DNA from: Salinicoccus kekensis
GTDB lineage: Bacteria; Bacillota; Bacilli; Staphylococcales; Salinicoccaceae
NCBI RefSeq assembly: GCF_900220995.1
Contig: NZ_OBQF01000001.1
Span: forward strand, 558,001-622,000
Direction: 5' to 3'
Length of the DNA stretch: 64,000 nucleotides
Shown here: one piece after another, positions 8,441-16,963 of the stretch
How the letters are laid out: each line of letters starts with the position of its first letter
Numbering within the stretch: the first letter of the stretch is position 1
Notes under the pieces: generated by a model
The model's input: the letters and a program-made list of their open reading frames with translations, nothing else
What the model was told of the DNA's origin: nothing
The model's database searches: none
Position numbers and translations under genes: made by a program

Positions 8441-9712
8441 ATGCAGGAAATGATTTACCAGGCAATTGATTCATTGAATAAAGGAGAATATCCCGAGGAG
8501 AAGCTGAACGCCATCATCGGCAGGCTTTCCGGGGTGCGGGAAGCCGATGATATGGATGCCTTATTCATCATGGGGGATGCACTCGTCTCGGGCGGTCTGC
8601 ATGACTATGCAGAAAAAGTGTACCTCCATCTTTACCGCAATACAGAGCACGACGATGAAGTCCTCGCATATCTTGTGGATCTGATGATCACGGACAACCG
8701 GCTGGATGAGGCACTCAGCCTGATCAACAGCTCGACCACCACGCCGGTCGTCCTCATGCTCAAGGCCGAGGTCTTTCAGCAGCTCAACATGAATGATATT
8801 GCACTGAAGGCTTTATTTGATGCAAAAGAGCTGACGGATGATCCAATCATAGATTTTGCAATCGCAGAACTTTATTTTCACGACGGCGACCTGCCTGAAG
8901 CAAACAGGCACTACACCATCCTCCTTAATCAGGAGATTGAACAGGTGAATCAGGTGGACCTCAATCTGAGGCTTGCTGAAATCAACATGAACCTCCTGAA
9001 CCTTGAAGAGGCGAGGGATCACTTCGGTGCAGCCCGGGAAGAGAACTTCTCGAATGACGACTGGTACCGGGAAGCGCTTCTCGAATACCAGCTTCAGGAA
9101 TATGATAAGGCGATCAGTCTGCTCGAGAAAGTGCTCGACAATGAGCCCTACTATATGAACGCCTATATTTTATTGATGAACATCCACGAAACACAGCATG
9201 ACCTCCCGGAGGCCATCGCCACTATGGAGAGGTACCTGAGCGAAAATGATAAGAACCCTCTTGCCTATTTCCATCTCGGGCGCCTCCATTTCAGGACCAA
9301 CCAGCCGGAGAATGCCCTTGACTACTTCGACAAGGCGATCCGGCTGGACCAGGATTATGATGACGCCTACCTGATGCTGTTCGAGACCCTGCTGAAGCTG
9401 GACGCTTCCGAAGATATTGATGACTATCTCCATGATTTCGATCATCATGCCCTCTCAGGTGAGTCGCTGTACCTGCTCGCCAAAATATATGCAGAGAATG
9501 AAGATGATGGGAAAGCGATGGAATATTACAGTGAGGCTGCCGGTCTCATAGGTGAGTCGCTGGAATTCTACGAAGATTATTATGACTATTTAAGCGAGAT
9601 CAGAGATCCTTTGCGAAAGGATATACTGGACAAGCTAATTGAAATGGATCCCGCCAACATCAGATGGCAGGATGAAAAGGAGCGTTTGTTTGATGAGGAC
9701 GGCGAACTATAA
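8441..9712 (+). CDS. Tetratricopeptide-repeat protein (YpiA-like)
   Basis: A 423-residue acidic soluble protein built almost wholly of helical repeats. Clear TPR units include one around AISLLEKVLDNEPYYMNAY and another at NPLAYFHLGRLHFRTNQPEN through ALDYFDKAIRLDQDYDDAY. There is no signal peptide or membrane helix, so it should be a cytosolic scaffold. In B. subtilis ypiA occupies this place between aroE and ypiB. AAGG lies upstream of the ATG. The C-terminal end overlaps the YpiB start by 20 bases, implying coupled translation. Partner proteins are unknown. Confidence 0.85.
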   Translation: MQEMIYQAIDSLNKGEYPEEKLNAIIGRLSGVREADDMDALFIMGDALVSGGLHDYAEKVYLHLYRNTEHDDEVLAYLVDLMITDNRLDEALSLINSSTTTPVVLMLKAEVFQQLNMNDIALKALFDAKELTDDPIIDFAIAELYFHDGDLPEANRHYTILLNQEIEQVNQVDLNLRLAEINMNLLNLEEARDHFGAAREENFSNDDWYREALLEYQLQEYDKAISLLEKVLDNEPYYMNAYILLMNIHETQHDLPEAIATMERYLSENDKNPLAYFHLGRLHFRTNQPENALDYFDKAIRLDQDYDDAYLMLFETLLKLDASEDIDDYLHDFDHHALSGESLYLLAKIYAENEDDGKAMEYYSEAAGLIGESLEFYEDYYDYLSEIRDPLRKDILDKLIEMDPANIRWQDEKERLFDEDGEL

Positions 9713-10169
9713 GCGGGACTTCCTGGATTATGTCCTATACCATTATGACTTCCGGGACAGGACGGCTGTCTGGATAATGAATTTCATCAAGGCACACCCC
9801 TCTATAATCAATTTCATATCTTTTACCGACAGATCATCGGACCGCAGATTGCGCATCGCTGAACAGGCCACCGGCAGACCGACACTGGTATTTGAAAAAG
9901 GCGAGGTCATAACGACCGACGGCGAAGTGATCTTCCACGATATAAACAGCAACAAGTCGGAGCCTCTTTATATCGAATTCATCTTCAATGACCCGAGCAG
10001 GAGGTACGAAGATGTGAAGGAGAGGGATGCGGGCAATGAAAGCAGTCAGACGGGCTGCCGGATCAGGATCCTTGAAGAGGAGATCGATGCAGCCCTGCAG
10101 AATAATGACAGAAGTTTATTTTATGAACTGAGCGATCAGCTGAATAAAGCGCGGTCTCTTGAAAGGTGA
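9693..10169 (+). CDS. YpiB / UPF0302 family protein with IDEAL domain
   Basis: The start is set at ATG 9693 (158 residues): AAGGAG lies ten bases upstream inside the TPR gene, and the sequence from MRTANYKRDFLDYVL aligns in kind with YpiB N-termini; a longer frame from 9639 would add a non-conserved tail. The N-terminal UPF0302 domain contains RTAVWIMNFIKAHP. A short C-terminal IDEAL-type segment, ILEEEIDAALQNNDRSLF, follows a variable linker. Proteins of this family are cytosolic and of unknown biochemical role. Synteny with ypiA, ypiF and qcr is conserved. Confidence 0.85.
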   Translation: MRTANYKRDFLDYVLYHYDFRDRTAVWIMNFIKAHPSIINFISFTDRSSDRRLRIAEQATGRPTLVFEKGEVITTDGEVIFHDINSNKSEPLYIEFIFNDPSRRYEDVKERDAGNESSQTGCRIRILEEEIDAALQNNDRSLFYELSDQLNKARSLER

Positions 10170-10173
10170 GCGT

Positions 10174-10599
10174 ATGTTATATAATTTTGAAGATATCAAA
10201 AAACTGGATGAGCAGCTGGAATTTGTGGATACGGCTGTCATTCCTTTCGCCGGTGCCGATATGGACGACGGGGCGCTGTCGCATGCCAACAACATCGAGC
10301 TGCTCCAGCTGGTTTCCATACAGCTGGAAAAGCAGTTCAAAGGCAGGATATTCATCACTCCGGCAATGACCACTGTAAAGTCGGACACCACGGTGCTGGA
10401 ACAGTACGAAGCCCAGCTCTACGATTACGGTTTTAAAAATGTCGTGATCATCACGCATATGAAACTTGATGAACCCCACACCACGATACGCCTGAACCAT
10501 ATACCGCTGCAGGATATGACGAACGACATCAAGCTGGATATGGTGAAGGAAGAAGTCAAGAAAGTGATGAAATCCATCATTTCAATCTGGAACAGTTAG
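10174..10599 (+). CDS. DUF2487 family protein (YpiF-like)
   Basis: Start placed at ATG 10174 because AAAGGTGAG sits at 10162-10170; a TTG at 10159 in the same frame is less likely. The 141-residue product begins MLYNFEDIKKLDEQL and has no signal or membrane helix. Short charged and hydrophobic alternation suggests an alpha/beta fold (for example IFITPAMTTV and NVVIITHMKLD). It directly precedes the bc complex genes as ypiF does in B. subtilis. Family function is not known; no motif gives a clue. Confidence 0.82.
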   Translation: MLYNFEDIKKLDEQLEFVDTAVIPFAGADMDDGALSHANNIELLQLVSIQLEKQFKGRIFITPAMTTVKSDTTVLEQYEAQLYDYGFKNVVIITHMKLDEPHTTIRLNHIPLQDMTNDIKLDMVKEEVKKVMKSIISIWNS

Positions 10600-10658
10600 T
10601 TTTAAGTATTATTACACGATTATCGCATATTGCGCACATTAAAAATCATTAATGCTTA

Positions 10659-10687
10659 TTGACCGTCAGAATTTAATAGGCTAAAAT
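10659..10687 (+). promoter_or_regulatory. Sigma-A promoter of qcrABC
   Basis: TTGACC (10659-10664) and TAAAAT (10682-10687) are separated by 17 bases. The gap between ypiF and qcrA is 148 bases, and a GAGGGGGG ribosome-binding site follows. The predicted leader is roughly 55 bases. Confidence 0.75.
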
Positions 10688-10747
10688 TGATATGTCCTAG
10701 TTATATTTAATGTAAAAGAACGCAAGTGTTTGAGGGGGGAAATAAAA

Positions 10748-11248
10748 ATGTCGCAAAAAGTTACAAGACGCCAGTTCTTGAACTATTCTTTAATGGGTGT
10801 CGGATCATTTATGGCGGCCGGTATGATCCTTCCGATGGGAAGGATGGCACTCGATCCACTTTTCCAGGAAGGTGCGGAAGGTGATATGGTGACGACAAGT
10901 GTCACAATCGATGAAATCACGGAGGAGCCGATGCAGGTCGACTTCACATTCGAACAGCAGGATGCCTGGTATACGAGTGAAGTGACGGATTTTGCATGGG
11001 TGTTCCGGGAAGGCGATGAGATCATCGCATTTTCACCTGTCTGTAAACACCTGGGCTGTACAGTCACCTGGGCTGCCGATGATAACAACCCGGAAAGATT
11101 CTTCTGCCCATGCCACAACGGCTTGTATGAGAAGAACGGGAATAACGTTCCGGGAACTCCTCCAACAGGTCCATTGGATCAGTTTGAAGTGGGCGAATCT
11201 GATGGATATCTCACAATAGGCCAAGTAATTCCAAACCAATTAGTATAG
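10748..11248 (+). CDS. qcrA: Menaquinol:cytochrome c reductase Rieske iron-sulfur subunit
   Basis: Electron-transfer subunit of the bc complex, holding a [2Fe-2S] cluster on the outer face of the membrane. ATG 10748 gives 166 residues and follows the very strong GGGGGG ribosome-binding site. A twin-arginine motif (VTRRQFLNYS, residues 5-14) precedes a hydrophobic helix, fitting Tat export as a signal anchor. Cluster ligands are Cys99 and His101 in CKHLGC and Cys120 and His123 in CPCHNG; Cys104 and Cys122 can form the usual disulfide. First gene of qcrABC. Confidence 0.96.
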   Translation: MSQKVTRRQFLNYSLMGVGSFMAAGMILPMGRMALDPLFQEGAEGDMVTTSVTIDEITEEPMQVDFTFEQQDAWYTSEVTDFAWVFREGDEIIAFSPVCKHLGCTVTWAADDNNPERFFCPCHNGLYEKNGNNVPGTPPTGPLDQFEVGESDGYLTIGQVIPNQLV

Positions 11249-11260
11249 GAGGGAAACTTA

Positions 11261-11935
11261 ATGTTCAACAGAATTTATGATTGGATAGACGACCGCATGG
11301 ATATCACTCCTATCTGGAGGGATGTTGCAGATCATGAGGTGCCGGAGCATGTTAACCCTGCCTATCACTTCTCTGCATTCGTCTATTGTTTTGGAGGGCT
11401 GACATTTTTCATAGTATTGATACAGATTTTATCAGGCATGTTCCTGACGATGTATTATGTACCGGATATTGTCAACGCCTGGAACTCTGTCTATTATCTT
11501 CAGCATGATGTAGCAGCTGGACTGATTGTCAGAGGTATGCACCACTGGGGTGCGAGTTTAGTTGTCGTAATGATGTTCCTACATACATTGAGGGTATTCT
11601 TTACAGGTGCTTATAAAGCTCCGAGGGAATTGAACTGGGTGGTAGGAGTACTGCTCTTTGCAACGATTCTCGGACTTGCATTCACCGGATATTTACTGCC
11701 TTGGGATATGAAAGCATTGTTCGCAACTAGAGTAGGGTTGGATATTGCGGGTAGTGTACCGTTTATCGGTGATTGGATCCAGACACTGCTGGCCGGCGAC
11801 GATACAATCATTGGTGCACAGACATTGACACGATTCTTCGCTATCCATGTATTTTTCCTGCCTGCTGCATTGTTTATCTTGATGGCGATCCACTTCATCA
11901 TGATACGTAGACAAGGTATCGCAGGACCACTATAG
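11261..11935 (+). CDS. qcrB: Menaquinol:cytochrome c reductase cytochrome b subunit
   Basis: Integral membrane cytochrome b6-type subunit, 224 residues with about four helices, carrying two b hemes and part of the quinol sites. Heme-ligand histidine regions are visible in VRGMHHWGASLVVVMMFLHTLRV and in the final helix FAIHVFFLPAALFILMAIHF, with the GAYKAPRELNW loop between helices. The split form (b6 here, subunit IV in QcrC) is the Bacillus-type architecture. AGGAGGG precedes the ATG 12 bases after qcrA. Confidence 0.96.
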   Translation: MFNRIYDWIDDRMDITPIWRDVADHEVPEHVNPAYHFSAFVYCFGGLTFFIVLIQILSGMFLTMYYVPDIVNAWNSVYYLQHDVAAGLIVRGMHHWGASLVVVMMFLHTLRVFFTGAYKAPRELNWVVGVLLFATILGLAFTGYLLPWDMKALFATRVGLDIAGSVPFIGDWIQTLLAGDDTIIGAQTLTRFFAIHVFFLPAALFILMAIHFIMIRRQGIAGPL

Positions 11936-11957
11936 GAGAAATGGGAGGTAAAAATAT

Positions 11958-12758
11958 ATGAAACGTGGAAAAGGACTGACATTCGTCGGAGATTCCCGTA
12001 TATTGAAATATGAAAAACCGAAGCTCAACCGCGACTACTCAGAATTTCCAGGGCGTACTGAAGAATTTTACCCGGATTTCCTTTTGAAAGAATGGGTGAC
12101 AGGTGCAGTATTCCTGATTGGATTTTTATGTCTCACGGTTGCACACCCGGCTCCGCTTGAGCGGGTGGCTGATCCGACTGATACGGGATATATCCCACTG
12201 CCGGACTGGTACTTCCTGTTCCTTTATCAAATACTGAAGTATACCTATGCATCCGGACCGTTCAACGTCATCGGAGCCATCGTCATACCCGGCATCGCAT
12301 TCACGGCACTCCTGCTCGCGCCTTGGCTCGACAACAGGAAAGACCGTCATTGGAAACGCCGTCCGATAGCAAGTGGACTCATGCTCGCATCGGTAGCGAT
12401 AATCTTCTATACGACGTGGGAATCCGTTGCCTACCATGACTGGGAGCAGCAGGATGCGCAGGGTCAGATCGTCTTCTCAAACCTTGACGCTGAGGACCCC
12501 GTCTTCAATGAACTGATACGGACCAACTGTACCAGCTGTCACGGCGGGGAACTTGCCGGAGGATCGGGCCCTGGCCTGATTGAACCGGATTACCAGCCTG
12601 AGACGGTTGAAGCTTTCGTAAGGAACGGTGTGGGAGAGATGCCTGCATTTGAAGGTACATTGACCGACGAAGAAATCGTTGCGATCTCCGAGTTCGTGGC
12701 CGACCTTGAAATAGTTTCGGCAGATGAAGCACAAAATACACCGGAAACAGAAGAATAA
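11958..12758 (+). CDS. qcrC: Menaquinol:cytochrome c reductase subunit IV-cytochrome c fusion
   Basis: Third bc-complex subunit, 266 residues. The N-terminal half resembles subunit IV of b6f complexes with three membrane helices and the Qo-site motif as PDWY (residues 82-85). The C-terminal half is a cytochrome c domain with the heme-binding CTSCH (191-195) and an axial-ligand methionine candidate in GVGEMPAFEG. The covalent cytochrome c could donate directly to a terminal oxidase. GGGAGG lies before the ATG, and a strong terminator directly follows the gene. Confidence 0.96.
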   Translation: MKRGKGLTFVGDSRILKYEKPKLNRDYSEFPGRTEEFYPDFLLKEWVTGAVFLIGFLCLTVAHPAPLERVADPTDTGYIPLPDWYFLFLYQILKYTYASGPFNVIGAIVIPGIAFTALLLAPWLDNRKDRHWKRRPIASGLMLASVAIIFYTTWESVAYHDWEQQDAQGQIVFSNLDAEDPVFNELIRTNCTSCHGGELAGGSGPGLIEPDYQPETVEAFVRNGVGEMPAFEGTLTDEEIVAISEFVADLEIVSADEAQNTPETEE

Positions 12759-12762
12759 TCCG

Positions 12763-12790
12763 AACCCCCTTGATAAAAGGGGGTTTTTTA
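12763..12790 (+). terminator. Rho-independent terminator of qcrABC
   Basis: AACCCCCTT (12763-12771) pairs perfectly with AAGGGGGTT (12777-12785) across a 5-base loop and is followed by a T run. It closes the qcr operon just before the DUF1405 gene. Confidence 0.92.
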
Positions 12791-12803
12791 TTAGGTGATG
12801 ATG

Positions 12804-13391
12804 ATGAATAAATTAATTGAATTGATGTTCAACAGATGGTTTTTGGTGCTTCTGCTGATAGGTAACTTTATAGGTACGGTATACGGCTATTACTGGTACA
12901 GGGGCCAGCTTGCAAACACTGAATGGTACTTCATACCTTTTGTGCCGGACAGCCCGACCGCGACGCTTTTCCTCTGCATATTGATTGTGCTCGTCCTGAT
13001 GGGAAAAAAATGGGGACTCATCGATGCGCTCGCATTCACGACACTCATCAAGTACGGTGTGTGGGCTGTTGTGATGAATATGCTCACATTCATGGAAACG
13101 GGGTTCATTTCGTGGGTCGGCCTCATGCTTGTCGCATCCCATGGCATCATGGCAGTCCAGGCATTTTTATTCCTGCCGCACCTCGAGATAAAGCAGTGGC
13201 ACCTGTATGCCACAGCCATCTGGCTGTTCCATAATGATGTGATCGATTACGTCTACGGACAGTATCCGGTGTACGGCCAGCTCGCCCAGTACAGTGACCA
13301 TATCGGCTACTTTTCTTTCTGGCTGACGGTGCTTGTCCTTGTGCTTTTACACCAGCTGGTGCCGAGGCGTAATTCGTTGACGAACGAGTAA
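12804..13391 (+). CDS. DUF1405 integral membrane protein (YpjA-like)
   Basis: A roughly 195-residue polytopic membrane protein with five or six predicted helices, for example FLVLLLIGNFIGTVYGYYWY and TATLFLCILIVLVLMG. The frame offers GTG 12795 and ATGs at 12798, 12801 and 12804; TAGGTGA at 12792-12798 best supports the last ATG. Position directly after qcrC matches ypjA. The gene falls inside the post-terminator region, so it needs read-through or an unseen promoter. Family function unknown; association with respiratory genes is only positional. Confidence 0.82.
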   Translation: MNKLIELMFNRWFLVLLLIGNFIGTVYGYYWYRGQLANTEWYFIPFVPDSPTATLFLCILIVLVLMGKKWGLIDALAFTTLIKYGVWAVVMNMLTFMETGFISWVGLMLVASHGIMAVQAFLFLPHLEIKQWHLYATAIWLFHNDVIDYVYGQYPVYGQLAQYSDHIGYFSFWLTVLVLVLLHQLVPRRNSLTNE

Positions 13392-13439
13392 ATATTAAAG
13401 TAAAATACAGTAAGACAATACTAGGAGGGAAATAACTTA

Positions 13440-14129
13440 ATGGGTATCATCCTTTATTTCGTCATATTGATGATTGTGCCAATGCTTGCCCAGATGAATG
13501 TCAAATCCACTTTCAACAAGTACTCGAGAGTGCGTTCAACAAGTGGACTGACCGGGCGTGAAGTGGCAGAGGAAATCTTACATGAAAATGGCATCTATGA
13601 TGTGGGTGTCGAGAGGGGCCAGGGCTTCCTGAGCGACCATTACGACCCGAAGAACAAGGTCATCCGCCTTTCACCCCACAACTATGATAAGCCGAGTGTA
13701 GCAGGTACGGCAGTCGCCGCACATGAAGTCGGACATGCGATACAGCATGCCACAGGCTACAAGTTTTTGAACTTCAGATCAGCGTTGTTCCCTCTTGCAC
13801 AGTTGGGCAGCAACTTTTCATACTTCCTGATCATAGCGGGCATACTGCTTACGGCAGGTATGAATTCACCGTTCGGAAGCACATTGCTCTGGATCGGTAT
13901 CGGTCTGATGGCATTCGCAGTGCTTTTCCAGCTGGTGACGCTGCCGGTCGAGTTTGATGCATCGAACCGTGCCATGAAGCAGATTGAATCGCTGAATATA
14001 GTCAATCAAAAAGAATACAGGCATGCCAAGAAAGTTCTGAACGCAGCGGCCATGACCTATGTGGCGGCTACAGCAGTCGCAGTGGCAGAGCTTGTGAGGT
14101 TCATCCTCATTGCAAGAAGCCAGAATTAA
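13440..14129 (+). CDS. Membrane-bound zinc metallopeptidase (YugP-like)
   Basis: A 229-residue membrane protein with the zinc-peptidase signature HEVGHAIQH, metal ligands His95 and His99 and catalytic Glu96. An N-terminal helix (residues 1-18), two central helices (about 125-165) and a C-terminal helix flank the catalytic region. GGAGGG precedes the ATG. The family (putative neutral zinc metallopeptidase) is widespread but its substrates are unknown; roles in membrane-protein turnover are speculation. It has its own downstream terminator. Confidence 0.88.
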   Translation: MGIILYFVILMIVPMLAQMNVKSTFNKYSRVRSTSGLTGREVAEEILHENGIYDVGVERGQGFLSDHYDPKNKVIRLSPHNYDKPSVAGTAVAAHEVGHAIQHATGYKFLNFRSALFPLAQLGSNFSYFLIIAGILLTAGMNSPFGSTLLWIGIGLMAFAVLFQLVTLPVEFDASNRAMKQIESLNIVNQKEYRHAKKVLNAAAMTYVAATAVAVAELVRFILIARSQN

Positions 14130-14139
14130 ATGAATATTA

Positions 14140-14173
14140 ATACAGTCAGAGTCCGCTCTGGCTGTATTTTTTA
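14140..14173 (+). terminator. Rho-independent terminator after the zinc peptidase gene
   Basis: ATACAGTCAGAG (14140-14151) pairs with CTCTGGCTGTAT (14156-14167) with one G-U pair and a TCCG tetraloop, followed by a T-rich tail. Confidence 0.9.
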
Positions 14174-14183
14174 TTTTGAATAT

Positions 14184-14212
14184 TTCACATGGCACCGTTT
14201 TTTCTCTATAAT
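14184..14212 (+). promoter_or_regulatory. Sigma-A promoter of the mgsA-bshA-cca-birA operon
   Basis: TTCACA (14184-14189) and a perfect TATAAT (14207-14212) are separated by 17 bases. It lies directly after the terminator and 30 bases before mgsA. Confidence 0.78.
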
Positions 14213-14242
14213 GGGTGTATATTAATTTATTTGGAGGCAGCT

Positions 14243-14620
14243 ATGAAAATCGCATTGATCGCCCATGATAAGAAGAAAGAAGCCTTGATCACATTCGTCA
14301 AGGATAATATCGATACTTTTATAAATCACGGTCTGTATGCGACCGGTACGACAGGCAAGATGCTTATTGAAGAGACGGGGCTCGGCATACACCGTTTCAA
14401 ATCCGGTCCCCTGGGCGGGGATCAGGAAATCGGTGCCATGGTGGCGAATCATGAGATAGATGTCATCATCTTCTTCCGCGATCCATTGACGGCACAGCCA
14501 CACGAACCGGATGTATCTGCATTGCTCCGGCTCTCGGATGTCTATGATGTGCCGCTTGCGACGAATGAAGGCACCGCGGGTGCGGTCATGCATTACATCA
14601 ATATGAAGGACAGAGGGTGA
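14243..14620 (+). CDS. mgsA: Methylglyoxal synthase
   Basis: Converts dihydroxyacetone phosphate to methylglyoxal and phosphate, a bypass relieving phosphosugar stress. ATG 14243 with TTGGAGG upstream gives 125 residues; an upstream in-frame start at 14189 overlaps the promoter and is rejected. Signature residues are His9 in AHDK, the phosphate-binding TGTTGKM (34-40), catalytic aspartate in GGDQEIG (58-64) and FFRDPL (77-82). It heads an operon with bacillithiol synthesis (bshA), whose product helps detoxify methylglyoxal; in B. subtilis mgsA is also beside bsh genes. Confidence 0.96.
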   Translation: MKIALIAHDKKKEALITFVKDNIDTFINHGLYATGTTGKMLIEETGLGIHRFKSGPLGGDQEIGAMVANHEIDVIIFFRDPLTAQPHEPDVSALLRLSDVYDVPLATNEGTAGAVMHYINMKDRG

Positions 14621-14624
14621 AGGT

Positions 14625-15761
14625 ATGAGGATCGGCATTACATGTTATCCGGGGGTCGGCGGCAGCGGCATCATCGCAACAGAGCTCGGCATCCAGATGG
14701 CCAAAAGAGGGCATCAGGTGCATTTCATCACTTCAAAAGTACCGTTCAGGCTGACGATAAACCACCCGAACATCCATATCCATCAGACGGATATCAACAG
14801 CTACAGCGTGTTCCAATATCCACCATACGACATCACCATTGCAAGTAAAATCGCAGAGGTGATAAAATATTATGACCTGGATGTCATTCATATGCACTAT
14901 GCGGTGCCCCATGCCATCTGCGGCATACTTGCCAAACAGATGGCCGGGAGCGACGTCAAGATCATCAGCACGCTGCATGGCACGGACATCACGGTACTCG
15001 GGCATGATGCTTCACTGACCGATGCCATCAAGTTCGGCATCGAGTCATCCGATATAACAACTGCCGTATCCGAGAGCCTTAAGCGCGACACATACAGGCT
15101 TATAAGCCCGGATAAGGAAATCACGCCAGTGTATAATTTCATCGATGAAAAAATATTTAATCTGGAAGACAGGGAGGAAGCCGGGAAGCATCTTAAAAAG
15201 CATTACGGCATCCCGGAAGAGACCAAAGTCGTCATGCATACGTCGAATTTCAGGGCGGTCAAAAGGATCGAGGATATCATACGGGCATTCAATATCACAT
15301 CACAGGAAGTGGATGCCGTACTGATGCTCGTCGGGGATGGCCCGGAAATGAACCGCATGAGGCAGCTTGTCCATAATCTCAATCTCGGTGACAAAGTCAT
15401 TTTTACAGGACAGCAGAGCGATGTCGTAAGCTACTATAAAATGTCTGATTGCTTCATGCTGCTCAGCGAGCAGGAAAGCTTCGGCCTGGCTTTACTGGAA
15501 GCCATGAACTGCGGGTCGGTCCCGGTGGGGTCGGATGCAGGCGGGATCAGTGAAGTGATCCGCCATGGAGAAACGGGCTACATCGTGGAGACCGGGGATT
15601 ACAGGAAGGCGGCTGAGCATCTCATACGTCTGTTGACAGATAAGGAAGAACATATGAGACTGCAAAAGAACATGCTCGACGATATCGGCATACGCTTCAA
15701 AAGTGAAAATATCATTGACCAGTATGAAAATTTATATTTCGCGTTAAAAGAGGGTAAATGA
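14625..15761 (+). CDS. bshA: N-acetyl-alpha-D-glucosaminyl L-malate synthase (bacillithiol)
   Basis: GT-B glycosyltransferase for the first bacillithiol step, joining UDP-GlcNAc and L-malate. The 378-residue protein begins MRIGITCYPGVGGSGI, the diagnostic glycine-rich N-terminal loop, followed by HMHYAVPHAICG and LHGTDITVLG in the acceptor domain. The donor-site blocks are SNFRAVKRIEDI, QQSDVVSYYK and SEQESFGLALLEAMNCG. It starts five bases after mgsA with GGGTGAAGG upstream. The usual neighbour bshB1 (deacetylase) is not here, so that step must be encoded elsewhere. Confidence 0.96.
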   Translation: MRIGITCYPGVGGSGIIATELGIQMAKRGHQVHFITSKVPFRLTINHPNIHIHQTDINSYSVFQYPPYDITIASKIAEVIKYYDLDVIHMHYAVPHAICGILAKQMAGSDVKIISTLHGTDITVLGHDASLTDAIKFGIESSDITTAVSESLKRDTYRLISPDKEITPVYNFIDEKIFNLEDREEAGKHLKKHYGIPEETKVVMHTSNFRAVKRIEDIIRAFNITSQEVDAVLMLVGDGPEMNRMRQLVHNLNLGDKVIFTGQQSDVVSYYKMSDCFMLLSEQESFGLALLEAMNCGSVPVGSDAGGISEVIRHGETGYIVETGDYRKAAEHLIRLLTDKEEHMRLQKNMLDDIGIRFKSENIIDQYENLYFALKEGK

Positions 15762-16963
15762 TGCATACGTTATTCGAAACAGGTGCAAAAATAATGAAGA
15801 AATTGAATGACAGCGGTCATGAAGCGTTCTTCGTCGGTGGATGCGTGAGGGACTTCCATATGAAGCGCGATATACAGGATGTCGACATCACGACGGATGC
15901 AAAGCCCGGGGAAGTGGAAGAGATTTTTGAGAAGACGATAGATGTCGGGAAGGCGCACGGTACAATCATCGTCATGACGGACGACATACCTTTCGAGGTC
16001 ACCACTTACCGGACCGATGGTGCATACACAAATCACCGCCATCCTGATGAGGTCATCTTTTCCAACCATCTGAACGAAGATTTGCAGCGCAGGGATTTCA
16101 CAATGAATGCGATGGCCATGGACCGTGATTACACTTTCCATGACCCGTATGATGGACGCGGAGCGATCGAGAGGCATGAAATCACCACCGTCGGCCGCCC
16201 GTCCGACAGATTCGGCGAAGATGCCCTGCGCATGGTCCGTGCACTCCGGTTCATGTCGGTGCTGAACTTCAGCATCGAGGCAGACACCGAGGAAGCGATA
16301 ACATTGAATGCACATCTTTTAAAACACGTTTCTGTGGAACGCATCATCACCGAGTTCAAAAAAATGTACGGGGGTGCCGCTCTGGAGCAGGCCAAACTGA
16401 AGCTCGTCCAAACGGGACTCGTCCGCCATATACCATTCTTTGCAGACGCCGGTGAAGAGGTCCTGCTCCGTAGCAGGGTGCACAGCCTGGCTGATGAGCT
16501 GGCGGTCCAGATCATTAAGAACCCGGTTCTTGAAGGCCGACTGTCCCGTTTAAAACTTTCCAAAAAAGAAGTGGGTTTCGTCAAAAGCTGCGCTGCACTT
16601 CATGATGCCCTGGAAAACGGGCTGCATCCCTTGAAGATCGCCTATTCATTTGACGAAGAGGTCATCGGGCGCTTTTCAGCCATCAATGATGAGAATCACC
16701 TGACGGACCAATATTCCCTCCTCGGTGAAGCGGCTTCCCTCAAGAAATCCCTCCCGATAAGCGGTAAACAGGATCTCGCAGTCGGCGGCAGGGAACTGAT
16801 GGCATTGTTTCAGAGCCGGAGTGGGCCTTGGATAAAAGAATGTCTGAACATCATTGAAAATGAAGTGTTGTTCGGAAGGTTAAAAAACGAACATAATGAT
16901 ATAATCGATTGGGTGAGGCGACATGTCAAAGTTGAATCAGGAAGTGTTGAAATTACTGAGTAA
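15761..16963 (+). CDS. cca: CCA tRNA nucleotidyltransferase
   Basis: Adds or repairs the 3' CCA of tRNAs. About 400 residues, the normal class II length. The head domain has GGCVRDFHM and the metal-binding DVDITTDAKP (about residues 27-50); the template region includes RRDFTMNAMAMD and EDALRMVRALRF. Two tandem ATGs occur (15758, 15761); spacing to GAGGG favours the second. The start overlaps the bshA stop. The 3' end overlaps birA by 41 bases, an unusually long overlap but both frames are convincingly coding. Confidence 0.95.
   Translation: MHTLFETGAKIMKKLNDSGHEAFFVGGCVRDFHMKRDIQDVDITTDAKPGEVEEIFEKTIDVGKAHGTIIVMTDDIPFEVTTYRTDGAYTNHRHPDEVIFSNHLNEDLQRRDFTMNAMAMDRDYTFHDPYDGRGAIERHEITTVGRPSDRFGEDALRMVRALRFMSVLNFSIEADTEEAITLNAHLLKHVSVERIITEFKKMYGGAALEQAKLKLVQTGLVRHIPFFADAGEEVLLRSRVHSLADELAVQIIKNPVLEGRLSRLKLSKKEVGFVKSCAALHDALENGLHPLKIAYSFDEEVIGRFSAINDENHLTDQYSLLGEAASLKKSLPISGKQDLAVGGRELMALFQSRSGPWIKECLNIIENEVLFGRLKNEHNDIIDWVRRHVKVESGSVEITE

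Noticed and set aside
16923-16963. 41-base cca/birA overlap as a possible frameshift or fusion
   Set aside because: Both proteins have normal ends and lengths, and birA has its own ribosome-binding site, so it is a plain overlap.
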